Below are positions 41,535 through 48,245 of a stretch of 64,000 nucleotides of DNA, in pieces. The stretch comes from Desulfofundulus thermobenzoicus (GTDB lineage Bacteria; Bacillota; Desulfotomaculia; Desulfotomaculales; Desulfovirgulaceae). The stretch's first letter is position 1. Each line of letters opens with the position of its first letter. The stretch lies in assembly GCF_009428905.1 (NCBI RefSeq), contig NZ_WHYR01000015.1, positions 1 through 64,000 on the forward strand, written 5' to 3'. Under the pieces are notes generated by a model. That model ran no database searches. It was not told where the DNA came from and was given only the letters and a program-made list of their open reading frames with translations. The translations under genes and the position numbers were made by a program.

Positions 41535-41685
41535 TCCTCTTATCTGTCAGAAGGTAAACTTCTGCAGGAATTGGCACCATTCCCCGCACGTTTACCTGCC
41601 CGCCGGCGGCCTGCGGGTGTAAACGTGCCAGGGCGGTTGCCGGGTTTCATCGGGCCAGTCCCTCCACCACTCTGGATAAGAGCAC
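41535..41685 (-). ncRNA. SAM-I (S-box) riboswitch
   Basis: Read on the minus strand, stem P1 is CTCTTATC (41675-41682) with GATAAGAG (41537-41544). Directly after the first arm come CAGAGTGGTGGAGGG and GACTGGCCCGATGAAACCC, then GGCAACCGCC, the invariant S-box core including the kink-turn and GATGA. A long variable P3 hairpin (ACGTTTAC with GTAAACGT) and GGTGCCAATTCC follow. All hallmark segments are in order and spacing. It controls the DUF39 - NIL-ferredoxin - UPF0280 operon and indicates that this operon belongs to methionine/SAM supply. Confidence 0.96.
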
Positions 41686-41714
41686 CCTGGTATTAATTTT
41701 TAAACTCGCTAGTT

Positions 41715-41743
41715 ATTTTAACAGCTGATGCAGGAAATGTCAA
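41715..41743 (-). promoter_or_regulatory. Promoter of the SAM-riboswitch operon
   Basis: On the minus strand TTGACA (41743-41738) and TAAAAT (41720-41715) are separated by 17 bases; transcription would begin just before the aptamer. Confidence 0.8.
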
Positions 41744-42237
41744 CGGCCAAATTCTCTGGAATATTTAACCGGTTAAACCTGAATCCATACGGAATATCCG
41801 CCATGTGCCGGGAAAGATATGCTTCCATGATATCCGGGACAAAAACAAAAACCCGCCCGGAGGCGGCCTGCGGCAATTCCCACGCCCCGCCCGGCGGCCG
41901 CGTTTCCCCTTGGGGTCGTCTGCCACCTGGCGTATGCGGGCGTGCAACCTGCCATGTTCAGTATATCATAAACCGGCTGGACGAAGCAAGCATGTTTACC
42001 GAAAATCAACAAATGTTCACGGGTCCTTAATAATTTGACAGGACGGACATAATCCGGCCTTATTACTTCCCGTTGCCCCGGTCATACGCGTTTGCTGCAC
42101 GGTGAACTTAAAAGCGGCGTGCCCCGAGCGGGGCAGGTCGAATATATTTTGTACAACAAACCACTAGGGCCGCACGTAAACAATCAGCATTGTTATGCTG
42201 GCTAAACACCTTATGTCCTTATGTTTAAACAGTACCT
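41744..42237. other. Intergenic region without recognised genes
   Basis: About 490 bases lie between the SAM-riboswitch promoter and the 3' end of sigK. Short open frames on both strands show no family features or ribosome sites. There is a small AT palindrome (TTAACCGGTTAA near 41767) and a CCCCGAGCGGGG hairpin near 42123. Nothing else stands out. Confidence 0.6.
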
Positions 42238-42945
42238 TTACCGCCCCGCCTGCAGGGCCAATCTTTCCGTCAGCCGGTTTAAGGCACGTTTTTCAATGCG
42301 GGAAACGTAGGAACGGGAGATGCCCAGATAGCGGGCGATTTCCCGCTGGGTACGGCGGGCGCCGTCCTTCAAGCCAAAACGCAAAACCAGTACTTTGCGT
42401 TCCTGGGGCGGCAATTGCTGCAGGTGCTGCCAGAGGCAATCCTGCTCCAGGTGCCCGGCCACCGTCTCACTGACCACTTCGGGCTCGGTACCCAGGACGT
42501 CCATAAAGGTAATCTCATTGCCCTCTTTGTCCATACCGATGGGATCGTAAAGGGATAGCTCCACCCGCACCTTCTTCCGCGCCCTCAGGTGCATCAATAT
42601 TTCATTTTCAATGCAGCGGGAGGCGTAGGTGGCCAACCGGGTGGCCTTTTCCGGATTGTAGGTGTCCACGGCCTTGATCAATCCGATGGTACCGATGGAA
42701 ATGAGGTCGTCAAAATCTTCCCCGGAATGCTCGAATTTTTTAATGATGTGGGCCACCAGGCGCAGGTTGCGTTCAATGAGCACCCGTCTGGCCGACTCAT
42801 CCCCGGCCATCATTTTTCCCAGATAAAAGGCTTCCTCCTCCTCGCTTAGTGGTTTGGGAAAACTGTTGCCGGCCACGTGGCAGATCAGGATCACCAGACC
42901 GTTAATGACCGACAGTACCGCCAGCGCCCACAGACCAGGCACCAT
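42238..42945 (-). CDS. sigK: RNA polymerase sporulation sigma factor SigK
   Basis: A 235-residue late mother-cell sigma factor. Residues 1-20 are the hydrophobic pro-sequence (LWALAVLSVINGLVILI), which in Bacillus is removed by SpoIVFB. NLRLVAHIIKKFEHSGEDFDDLISIGTIGLI is region 2, and DPIGMDKEGNEI and TQREIARYLGISRSYVSRIEKRA (region 4 helix-turn-helix) match SigK closely. The gene is uninterrupted, so no skin-type element splits it. The ATG follows GGAGGGA. Its presence is the strongest sign that this organism forms endospores. Confidence 0.95.
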   Translation of the reverse strand: MVPGLWALAVLSVINGLVILICHVAGNSFPKPLSEEEEAFYLGKMMAGDESARRVLIERNLRLVAHIIKKFEHSGEDFDDLISIGTIGLIKAVDTYNPEKATRLATYASRCIENEILMHLRARKKVRVELSLYDPIGMDKEGNEITFMDVLGTEPEVVSETVAGHLEQDCLWQHLQQLPPQERKVLVLRFGLKDGARRTQREIARYLGISRSYVSRIEKRALNRLTERLALQAGR

Positions 42946-42993
42946 GGTATCCCTCCCTTTGAAGAATGAACGATATATCCTATGGAAAAGGGG

Positions 42994-43155
42994 ATGAAAA
43001 GGTGCCTGGCTAAAAAAATTTTTCGGACGGCCCAGGGGAAGACGCCCTACAGCATCACCGATAAAGACAAACTTTACAGCTTTGCCGGGCAGCTGAAGGT
43101 GGACACCATCGGCAGCCCGGAACAGGTAGCCGTCCGCCTGGCCGATTATGCATGA
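42994..43155 (+). pseudogene. Short frame resembling a CooS-type carbon monoxide dehydrogenase segment
   Basis: A 53-codon plus-strand frame encodes TPYSITDKDKLYSFAGQL followed by KVDTIGSPEQVAVRLADYA. The spacing of KL, the G/V-DT and the EQ-A motif resembles the segment of Ni-dependent carbon monoxide dehydrogenases that usually reads like KIxDxxKLxxxAxxLGIDTxG. It stands alone with no rest of such a gene. It could be a remnant, or an unrelated small gene; the similarity is recalled, not computed. A longer in-frame ATG lies at 42982. Confidence 0.3.
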
Positions 43156-43162
43156 AAAAACC

Positions 43163-43450
43163 TCAGTGCCCCGCTCCGGAGCGGCGCCGGTACATGCGAA
43201 TAAAGTTATGGCTTAATGGATAGGGACCCTGTTCAAATTTAGAACAGGGGAATGCAGGGCAGTCCCGGGAACAGTAATCAATTTCCCGGGTAATGGCGCA
43301 GGTCAACACCGGGCAGCGGAAGCCCAGCTCCTCCTGGAAGGTAATTTTGGCCCGGGCTTCAATGCTGTTGCCCGGACCGCAGGAGGAGCACCTGCCCCGG
43401 TGATATAGGCCGCAGGCATCGCAGGATAAACCGCAGGGACCGGTAGGCAT
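43163..43450 (-). CDS. Cysteine-rich DUF3795-like protein
   Basis: A 95-residue protein with eleven cysteines arranged as CGLSCDACGLY near the N-terminus, then CSSCGPG, CPVLTC and YCSRDCPAFPCSKFEQGPYP. This matches the DUF3795 family of small, probably metal-binding proteins of unknown function found in anaerobes. The start ATG follows AAAGGGG. It is a lone leftward gene; the CooS-like frame lies on the opposite strand just beyond its end. Confidence 0.8.
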   Translation of the reverse strand: MPTGPCGLSCDACGLYHRGRCSSCGPGNSIEARAKITFQEELGFRCPVLTCAITREIDYCSRDCPAFPCSKFEQGPYPLSHNFIRMYRRRSGAGH

Positions 43451-43775
43451 AATAATTATCCCCTTTCGTTTCCCACCGAATTGGTCCGGTGGAACTTATA
43501 CACCGGCAATTACCGGAACGGAAAGCACTACCTTGACATCTTAACTACCTTAGATGTCTTAAATGTATGGGGTAGTTGTAAGGACCGCAATTCTGACCAC
43601 AATCCGACCCGGGGCGGCTGCTTTTCAGCCACCCCGGGCAGCTTAACCGGTGAGCTGCCGGGTAGATTGGTGATACATACTTTTCCTTGCTTTTCAGGTT
43701 CTCCAGCACCCCGACCCATTCCTGCCGGCGGCACAGAGGTCATTTTATGTCTTTGGGGTAAACTTTTACAGACCC
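43451..43775. other. Intergenic region with nested inverted repeats
   Basis: No gene is recognised. GACATCT (43535-43541) and AGATGTC (43552-43558) form one inverted repeat overlapping a TTGACA hexamer, and AACTACC (43543-43549) pairs with GGTAGTT (about 43573-43579). These may be an operator or a small hairpin. The rest is featureless up to the tRNA promoter. Confidence 0.4.
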
Positions 43776-43804
43776 TTGACATGGGGCCGCCGGTACGGTA
43801 CAAT
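43776..43804 (+). promoter_or_regulatory. Consensus promoter for tRNA-Pro
   Basis: TTGACA (43776-43781) and TACAAT (43799-43804) are 17 bases apart, and the tRNA begins 20 bases downstream. Confidence 0.9.
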
Positions 43805-43824
43805 AAAAGTGCAAAAAGTTAAAT

Positions 43825-43902
43825 CGGGGCGTAGCTCAGTTTGGCTAGAGCGCTACCTTGGGGTGGTAGAGGTCGCACGTTCGAGTCGTGTCGCTCCGAC
43901 CA
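43825..43902 (+). tRNA. tRNA-Pro (anticodon GGG)
   Basis: The 78-base cloverleaf has a seven-pair acceptor stem (CGGGGCG with CGCTCCG, one G-T pair), GTAGCTCAGTTTGGCTAG as D-arm, anticodon arm CTACC-TTGGGGT-GGTAG, and the T-arm with GTTCGAGTC. CCA is encoded. The anticodon GGG reads proline codon CCC, which suits the GC-rich coding of this genome. Confidence 0.95.
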
Positions 43903-43913
43903 GAAAAATCCCT

Positions 43914-43945
43914 GAAAGCCTTGAAAATCAAGGCTTTCTTTTTTT
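43914..43945 (+). terminator. Terminator of tRNA-Pro
   Basis: GAAAGCCTTG and CAAGGCTTTC form a perfect ten-pair stem, followed by seven T residues. Confidence 0.93.
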
Positions 43946-44094
43946 AAGAGAGAAAAGGCCATGCGCAGGGTTCCGTAGGGAACCCTTATTTCCTGCGGGA
44001 TGACAACAGTACACCGGAATCACTGCTGGGAAGGCTTATCCTGTGCCTTTTCCAGACGCGGCAATGTGCGGTATAAGAATGTTCAGGGGAGACA

Positions 44095-44218
44095 TAAAAA
44101 GAGACCTTTACACCCCTTATGGGTGCAAAGGTCCCGCCAAGCCCGTTTAAGGCCGGTAGAGCCAGGCACAAGGCCAGTATGTTGACTCTACCAAATATGA
44201 CTACTCCCCTCTGGCAAC
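44095..44218 (-). ncRNA. Mn2+ riboswitch (yybP-ykoY class) with terminator, no gene behind it
   Basis: On the minus strand, AGAGGGGAGTAG (about 44213-44202) is followed by GTCAACATACTGGCC, a GGCC stem and GGGACCTTTGCA (44135-44124). These are the conserved loops and P1 arms of the yybP-ykoY aptamer. The 3' P1 arm also forms one side of a terminator, GACCTTTGCACCC with GGGTGTAAAGGTC (44133-44103), then CTCTTTTT. Thus metal binding would block termination. No minus-strand gene follows before the tRNA-Pro locus on the opposite strand; the nearest is the DUF3795 gene 650 bases away. Confidence 0.87.
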
Positions 44219-44274
44219 TGGCATTGTATCACGAAGGCCATCTTACGGCAAGTCCCATTCAGCGCAAAATCCGA

Positions 44275-44763
44275 TCAACGAAATCTCACGGGTTTTCCCC
44301 GGTACATGATCAGGGGCTGGATTTCTCCCGCCGCCACGTCGGCCGCCACCACTTCACCGATGAAGAGGGTATGGTCGCCAGCAGTATGCCGGGACACCAC
44401 CCGGCATTCCAGGTTGGCCACACAGCCGGCCAGGCGGGGAACCTTGATTATTTTTGCTGGCTCCGTTTTTAGATTGAGATGGGCGATCTTATCCACGTCC
44501 CGGCCCGAACGGGAACCGCAGAAGGTGGACACCTCCTGTTGTTCGGCGTTCAAGATGCTGACCATAAACTCGCCCGTCCGGGCAATCATGTCATGGGTAA
44601 ACCGTCCCGGAGCAATGGAAACCATCACCAGCAGGGGATCATGGGAAACCTGGGATATCCAGGCTACAGTCATGACATTATGCTTATCATTTTCCTTTGC
44701 CCCCACCAGACATACCGGCCAGACCAGACTGCGTACGGCAGCAGTCAGGGATTCACTGTCCAT
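44275..44763 (-). CDS. Flavin reductase-like FMN-binding protein
   Basis: A 162-residue flavin reductase-domain protein (flavoredoxin type), with WPVCLVGAKENDKHNVMTVA at the N-terminus, the FMN-contacting SHDPLLVMVSIAPGRFTHDM and the TLFIGEVVAADV ending. Such proteins bind FMN and pass electrons, for example to oxygenases or in sulfur metabolism; the partner here is unknown. GGAGGTGAGG precedes the ATG. It transcribes leftward toward the Mn2+ riboswitch, whose start lies about 60 bases beyond its stop. Confidence 0.88.
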   Translation of the reverse strand: MDSESLTAAVRSLVWPVCLVGAKENDKHNVMTVAWISQVSHDPLLVMVSIAPGRFTHDMIARTGEFMVSILNAEQQEVSTFCGSRSGRDVDKIAHLNLKTEPAKIIKVPRLAGCVANLECRVVSRHTAGDHTLFIGEVVAADVAAGEIQPLIMYRGKPVRFR

Positions 44764-44985
44764 GTTACCTCACCTCCCAGAATAGTATTCGCAAAAAATG
44801 ATGCAATTCCTTCCTGAATACCAGTACGCTTTGATAATAAGTCAACAACTGGTATCTGACTTCCCCGTTAACTTTATTATTTCTGAAACCGGTTGCACAA
44901 ATCCAGGTTCAAAGATTACACCCGGCCGGCAACCGGCGCATAATCTATGGCTGAAAGTATGAAATATCACCGGGGAGGGGCGGAG

Positions 44986-46128
44986 ATGGTGAAGGATCCA
45001 CAGTGGGAAACCAGGGTAAACCAGGAGCCGGTGCTGGTGGGAAGCGGCAGGATATTCACCGGTGAGGGCGATGTGGCGGCCGCCAGCGGCCGGCGGATTG
45101 GCGTATTTGCACCGGAAAACAATATCTACCGGCAGCAGGCGGTCATAGAATCCCCTGCTGCGGTTTTAAGCCTGGCGGTGGGATTGGGTAACCGCACCCC
45201 GGATCAGGTGGTCGCCGGCACCCCGGACCGGATACTGACCTGGTCCGCACAGAACGGTACCATTGTTCCCTTTTGGAGCACCGCCCCCGAAGCAGAAGCT
45301 CGTTTTGTTCACCTGGCCCTGGGGGATGTAAACGGGGATGGCCGGGCGGATATTGTGGCGGCCGCCGCGGGAACCGGCGCCTTTTACGTCTACGAGCAGC
45401 CGGCGGAACCGTCGGCAGGGATGACCATGCAGTTGCTCACCATCCGGCTGGTACCCGGGACACCTCATAAGGTTGCCGTGGTGGAAAGGGCCGGTGCATT
45501 ACCCCTGATTGCAGTGGCCTATCAGGAAGAAGGCCGGTGGGGGATAGGGACCTTTTATTATACGGAAAGGGGCTTCGAAGCCGGACCGGAGCTCACCGGC
45601 CTGCCCGCCGGGATGACGGCCATGACGGCGGGCAGATTTACAGGAGCCCCCGGGCAGGATCTGGCCTGGGGCGGGGATGACGGCCGGGTAAGAATTTTAA
45701 CTGTGAATGAAACCATATCCACTGTTTTGACCACTGAAAGGCTCGGCGGAACCATCACCGCCCTGACCGCCGGGACCTGGGCCGGGCAGGAGGTAATGGG
45801 TGCGGGAACCCCCGAAGGACAGGTTTTTTTCTACCGCGCGCCGGTTATTTCCCCTTCACCGGACCGGGTTTTATCAACAGGCGCCGTCAACGACCTGACC
45901 CTGACCCCCGGCGGGCGCCTGGCCGTGGGCACCCGGGACGGCCGGGTGCAGGTGTTCTGGATGCCCCTGGCTTCTTCCGGATTTCCCTACCTGGTACAAC
46001 CGGGAGATACCCTGTGGGCACTGGCCCAGCGTTATCATACCACGGTGGCTGCAATCGCCGGAATCAATGGATTGGTTCAGCCGGACCGCATCTATCCCGG
46101 GGAGATACTAATTATTCCCCAGGCATAA
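44986..46128 (+). CDS. Beta-propeller (FG-GAP/VCBS-like) protein with C-terminal LysM domain
   Basis: A 380-residue protein. Residues about 25-325 are repeats of a propeller type, including the calcium-loop-like LALGDVNGDGRADIVAAAAG and several AGT/GxPGQDLAWGGDDGRV blades. The last 45 residues are a LysM domain (YLVQPGDTLWALAQRYHTTV ... IYPGEILIIP). There is no signal peptide or membrane segment. LysM binds peptidoglycan, so a spore-associated protein assembled from the mother cell is a reasonable guess. GGGGAGGGG precedes the ATG at 44986; earlier in-frame ATGs at 44947 and 44959 lack a site. Confidence 0.8.
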   Translation: MVKDPQWETRVNQEPVLVGSGRIFTGEGDVAAASGRRIGVFAPENNIYRQQAVIESPAAVLSLAVGLGNRTPDQVVAGTPDRILTWSAQNGTIVPFWSTAPEAEARFVHLALGDVNGDGRADIVAAAAGTGAFYVYEQPAEPSAGMTMQLLTIRLVPGTPHKVAVVERAGALPLIAVAYQEEGRWGIGTFYYTERGFEAGPELTGLPAGMTAMTAGRFTGAPGQDLAWGGDDGRVRILTVNETISTVLTTERLGGTITALTAGTWAGQEVMGAGTPEGQVFFYRAPVISPSPDRVLSTGAVNDLTLTPGGRLAVGTRDGRVQVFWMPLASSGFPYLVQPGDTLWALAQRYHTTVAAIAGINGLVQPDRIYPGEILIIPQA

Positions 46129-46190
46129 TTTTTCTGTCCCGGGGCAAAGAATATTAGTGCTCTTGTAATCCAACAATGGAGGCGACGTCT

Positions 46191-46379
46191 ATGCGCGTAG
46201 AAGTGGATCAGGATCTCTGCATCAGCTGTGGTACCTGCGTGGATACCTGCCCGGAGGTGTTTGGATGGAACGATGATGAAAAGGCCCAATCCCTTGTAGG
46301 CGAGGTGCCGTCGGAACTGGAGGATCAGGCCCGGGAGGCTGTGGAAAGCTGTCCCACCAATGCCATTTCGGAACAATAA
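46191..46379 (+). CDS. Single-cluster ferredoxin
   Basis: A 62-residue ferredoxin with one [4Fe-4S] site: CISCGTCVDTCPEVF supplies three cysteines (with a fourth available) and ESCPTNAI the last. The pattern, with an acidic middle (WNDDEKAQ), is that of monocluster ferredoxins in clostridia and Thermotoga. A GGAGGCGA site precedes the ATG at 46191. A 45-codon gene follows, and both are closed by one terminator. Redox partner unknown. Confidence 0.92.
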   Translation: MRVEVDQDLCISCGTCVDTCPEVFGWNDDEKAQSLVGEVPSELEDQAREAVESCPTNAISEQ

Positions 46380-46410
46380 CCGCTCAGTTTCAATTCAGGG
46401 AGGAATACGG

Positions 46411-46548
46411 GTGGGCCCCAAAAAGGAAAAGATCAGCATCAACGCCAATCCCGCCGGCAGGCTGGAAGTGGCCGAATTTTTCCAGCGGATGGCCAGGCAG
46501 GCCAGAAAACCAGACCCCCCGGGGGGTCCCGAAAGGCACGGTCAGTAA
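46411..46548 (+). CDS. Small hypothetical protein, 45 residues
   Basis: A short basic protein (GPKKEKISINANPAGRLEVA, then FFQRMARQARKPD) starting with a GTG at 46411 behind AGGGAGGA. No family is recognised. The stop codon lies in the loop of a terminator hairpin, so this is the last gene of the ferredoxin transcript. The ribosome site and the placement support it being real. Confidence 0.55.
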   Translation: MGPKKEKISINANPAGRLEVAEFFQRMARQARKPDPPGGPERHGQ

Positions 46549-46560
46549 CCGTGCCTTTTT
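46535..46560 (+). terminator. Terminator after the ferredoxin transcript
   Basis: GGCACGGT (46535-46542) and ACCGTGCC (46548-46555) pair perfectly and are followed by five T residues. The stem overlaps the last codons of the preceding gene. Confidence 0.9.
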
Positions 46561-46751
46561 CTCTCTCCCGGGGAAAGTGAACAGCCGCTGCCGGGCGATG
46601 GCACACTGAACCGGGGGAAAGCTGTTGGAATATGCTAATGGTATATATTGTAATTACACGGCGGAATATCCGGATGACAAGGGCCCGGGGGCATACTGCC
46701 TGTTCCCGGAATACCGGGAAATGTCCTAAAACCAAATATAAAAAATTTTAT

Positions 46752-46779
46752 TTGACATCCGGAAAACTTATGCTACAAT
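46752..46779 (+). promoter_or_regulatory. Promoter of speD
   Basis: TTGACA (46752-46757) and TACAAT (46774-46779) are separated by 16 bases. Transcription would start at about 46786, at the foot of the leader stem. Confidence 0.8.
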
Positions 46780-46786
46780 TGAATTT

Positions 46787-46852
46787 GATTGGAATTGGCC
46801 AATCCTGACAAATGTCGAGGTTGTCAGGCTTGTTTGATTCCAATACTTTTTA
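46787..46852 (+). promoter_or_regulatory. Attenuator-like two-stem leader of speD
   Basis: ATTGGAAT (46788-46795) pairs with ATTCCAAT (46837-46844), enclosing a second perfect stem, CCTGACAA (46804-46811) with TTGTCAGG (46821-46828). CTTTTT follows at 46846-46851. The structure therefore starts at the transcription start and ends in a T-run, the layout of a promoter-proximal terminator that might be controlled. An alternative small palindrome, ATTGGCCAAT, overlaps the left side and could compete. Confidence 0.6.
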
Positions 46853-46878
46853 ATTCAAAAAGGGGGAAGATAACTGAA

Positions 46879-47259
46879 ATGAAACATCTGGGCCGCCATG
46901 TCTTGGCTGAAATTTATGGTTGCGAATTTGACATTCTCAACGACATCGAAAAGGTCGAAGAAATCATGGTCAACGCAGCACTGGAAGCAGGCGCCGAAGT
47001 AAGGGAATGCGTCTTCCATAAATTCAGCCCACAGGGGGTCAGCGGCGTAGTGGTTATCTCCGAGTCCCACCTGGCCATCCACACCTGGCCGGAACTGGGT
47101 TATGCGGCGGTGGACGTTTTTACCTGTGGTGAGAAGGTTGATCCATGGGATGCATGCAACTACCTGACCAGCCATTTTTGTGCCAGGCACATGACGGCCA
47201 GGGAAACCAAACGGGGGATCCTGCCCACGGCTGACGAGCAGGTAGCTGTCAATCTTTAG
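46879..47259 (+). CDS. speD: S-adenosylmethionine decarboxylase proenzyme
   Basis: A 126-residue proenzyme of the short prokaryotic class. With the ATG at 46879 the self-cleavage serine falls at residue 63 in [12 protein letters not shown], the position known from Bacillus and Thermotoga enzymes; the new N-terminal pyruvoyl group forms there. The enzyme makes decarboxylated SAM for spermidine synthesis. AGGGGGAAG lies before the ATG. The frame stays open upstream to 46789 and would add a CRGCQAC-containing stretch, but that part is the leader structure. No spermidine synthase gene is adjacent. Confidence 0.95.
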   Translation: MKHLGRHVLAEIYGCEFDILNDIEKVEEIMVNAALEAGAEVRECVFHKFSPQGVSGVVVISESHLAIHTWPELGYAAVDVFTCGEKVDPWDACNYLTSHFCARHMTARETKRGILPTADEQVAVNL

Positions 47260-47296
47260 GAGGGATTTTTATTAGTACCCGGTTAACAAAAGGTTA

Positions 47297-47352
47297 GTGA
47301 GCCTTGCGATCTGGTAAAGATTGCAGGGCTCACTGCATTTTCAGGCATTTTT
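47297..47352 (+). terminator. Terminator after speD
   Basis: GTGAGCCTTGCGATCT and AGATTGCAGGGCTCAC can form a long stem with a few G-T pairs or mismatches, and a T-run (CATTTTTTTGCC) follows at about 47346. Confidence 0.7.
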
Positions 47353-47423
47353 TTGCCCCCGGGAGGAAATTTTTTTGCTGCAACGAACTAATAATAAGTT
47401 AAGCTTAATCTGGGAGGTTTAAA

Positions 47424-48188
47424 ATGTTAAACCGGGTACTTTCATGCATACAACTGGAATTACAGCAAACACATAACATCTTATTCAAATCTTTTCAAAT
47501 AAAAGCCGGTCACTTGAGCTCTTTTGCCCGTGTGGTACCCGACCATTTTCACGAACTGATCCGCCCGGCCATGGTGCTCCTATCGGCCCGTCTCTTTGGT
47601 CCGTTAAACACCCCGGTAATTGCCCTGGCGGCAGTGATCCAGTTTATCTATCTGGCCTCCCGGGTGCATCAAAATGTCAGCGAAGCCGACGGCCCGGCCA
47701 CGGGAGATCCCAGGGACGGCTACCAGTTCCCCGTACTGGTGGGGGATTATCTTTACGGCCGGTTTTTCACCTCCCTGTGTGATTACGGCCTAGTTTGCTA
47801 CCTGGAATCCCTCTCCCGGGTCATTTGTGAAATGAATGAAGGGGGAATCCTGCGGCTGCAAAACCGCCACCAGAATAACCCGGATCTGGTGCATAAAATA
47901 GTTTATAAAGAAACGGCGGCCCTTATGGGCACCGGCTGCGGCCTGGCGGCCCGCCTGGCCGGCGCTCCGGAGCAGGAGCAGCAAAAACTGACCCGCTACG
48001 GGGTAAATCTGGGCATGGCCCTTGGCCTGCAGGAATACCCGGATTTGAGAAGGGATATCAACGCTCACCTGGATAAAGCGTCCGCCACCCTGACCCAGCT
48101 GCCCCCGGGGGAAGCCAGGGAGGCCTTGAAGCTGCTTACGCAACACCTGCGTCACCCGGAAGCCGCCCTGGAGCTGCAGGTCGTATAA
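47424..48188 (+). CDS. Polyprenyl synthetase-like protein lacking the aspartate-rich motifs
   Basis: A 254-residue, all-helical protein at the head of the menaquinone cluster. HFHELIRPAMVLLSARLFG matches the first conserved part of trans-isoprenyl diphosphate synthases, and FIYLASRVHQNVSEAD aligns with the region normally containing DDxxD; the aspartates are replaced (HQNVSE). VLVGDYLYGRFFTSL also fits. The second DDxxD is missing and the protein is about 60 residues shorter than usual. It could be the regulatory subunit of a two-part synthase making the menaquinone side chain, or a pseudoenzyme. The ATG follows GGGAGG. Confidence 0.75.
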   Translation: MLNRVLSCIQLELQQTHNILFKSFQIKAGHLSSFARVVPDHFHELIRPAMVLLSARLFGPLNTPVIALAAVIQFIYLASRVHQNVSEADGPATGDPRDGYQFPVLVGDYLYGRFFTSLCDYGLVCYLESLSRVICEMNEGGILRLQNRHQNNPDLVHKIVYKETAALMGTGCGLAARLAGAPEQEQQKLTRYGVNLGMALGLQEYPDLRRDINAHLDKASATLTQLPPGEAREALKLLTQHLRHPEAALELQVV

Positions 48189-48245
48189 TACGAACCGGGA
48201 GCATTAACCTGTTTTACCGGGTTCATAAAAGGAGTTAAGCCGACA

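Noticed and set aside
43528-43803. A 91-codon minus-strand frame that might be the gene of the orphan Mn2+ riboswitch
   Set aside because: It is not membrane-like, has no ribosome site, and covers the tRNA-Pro promoter on the other strand.
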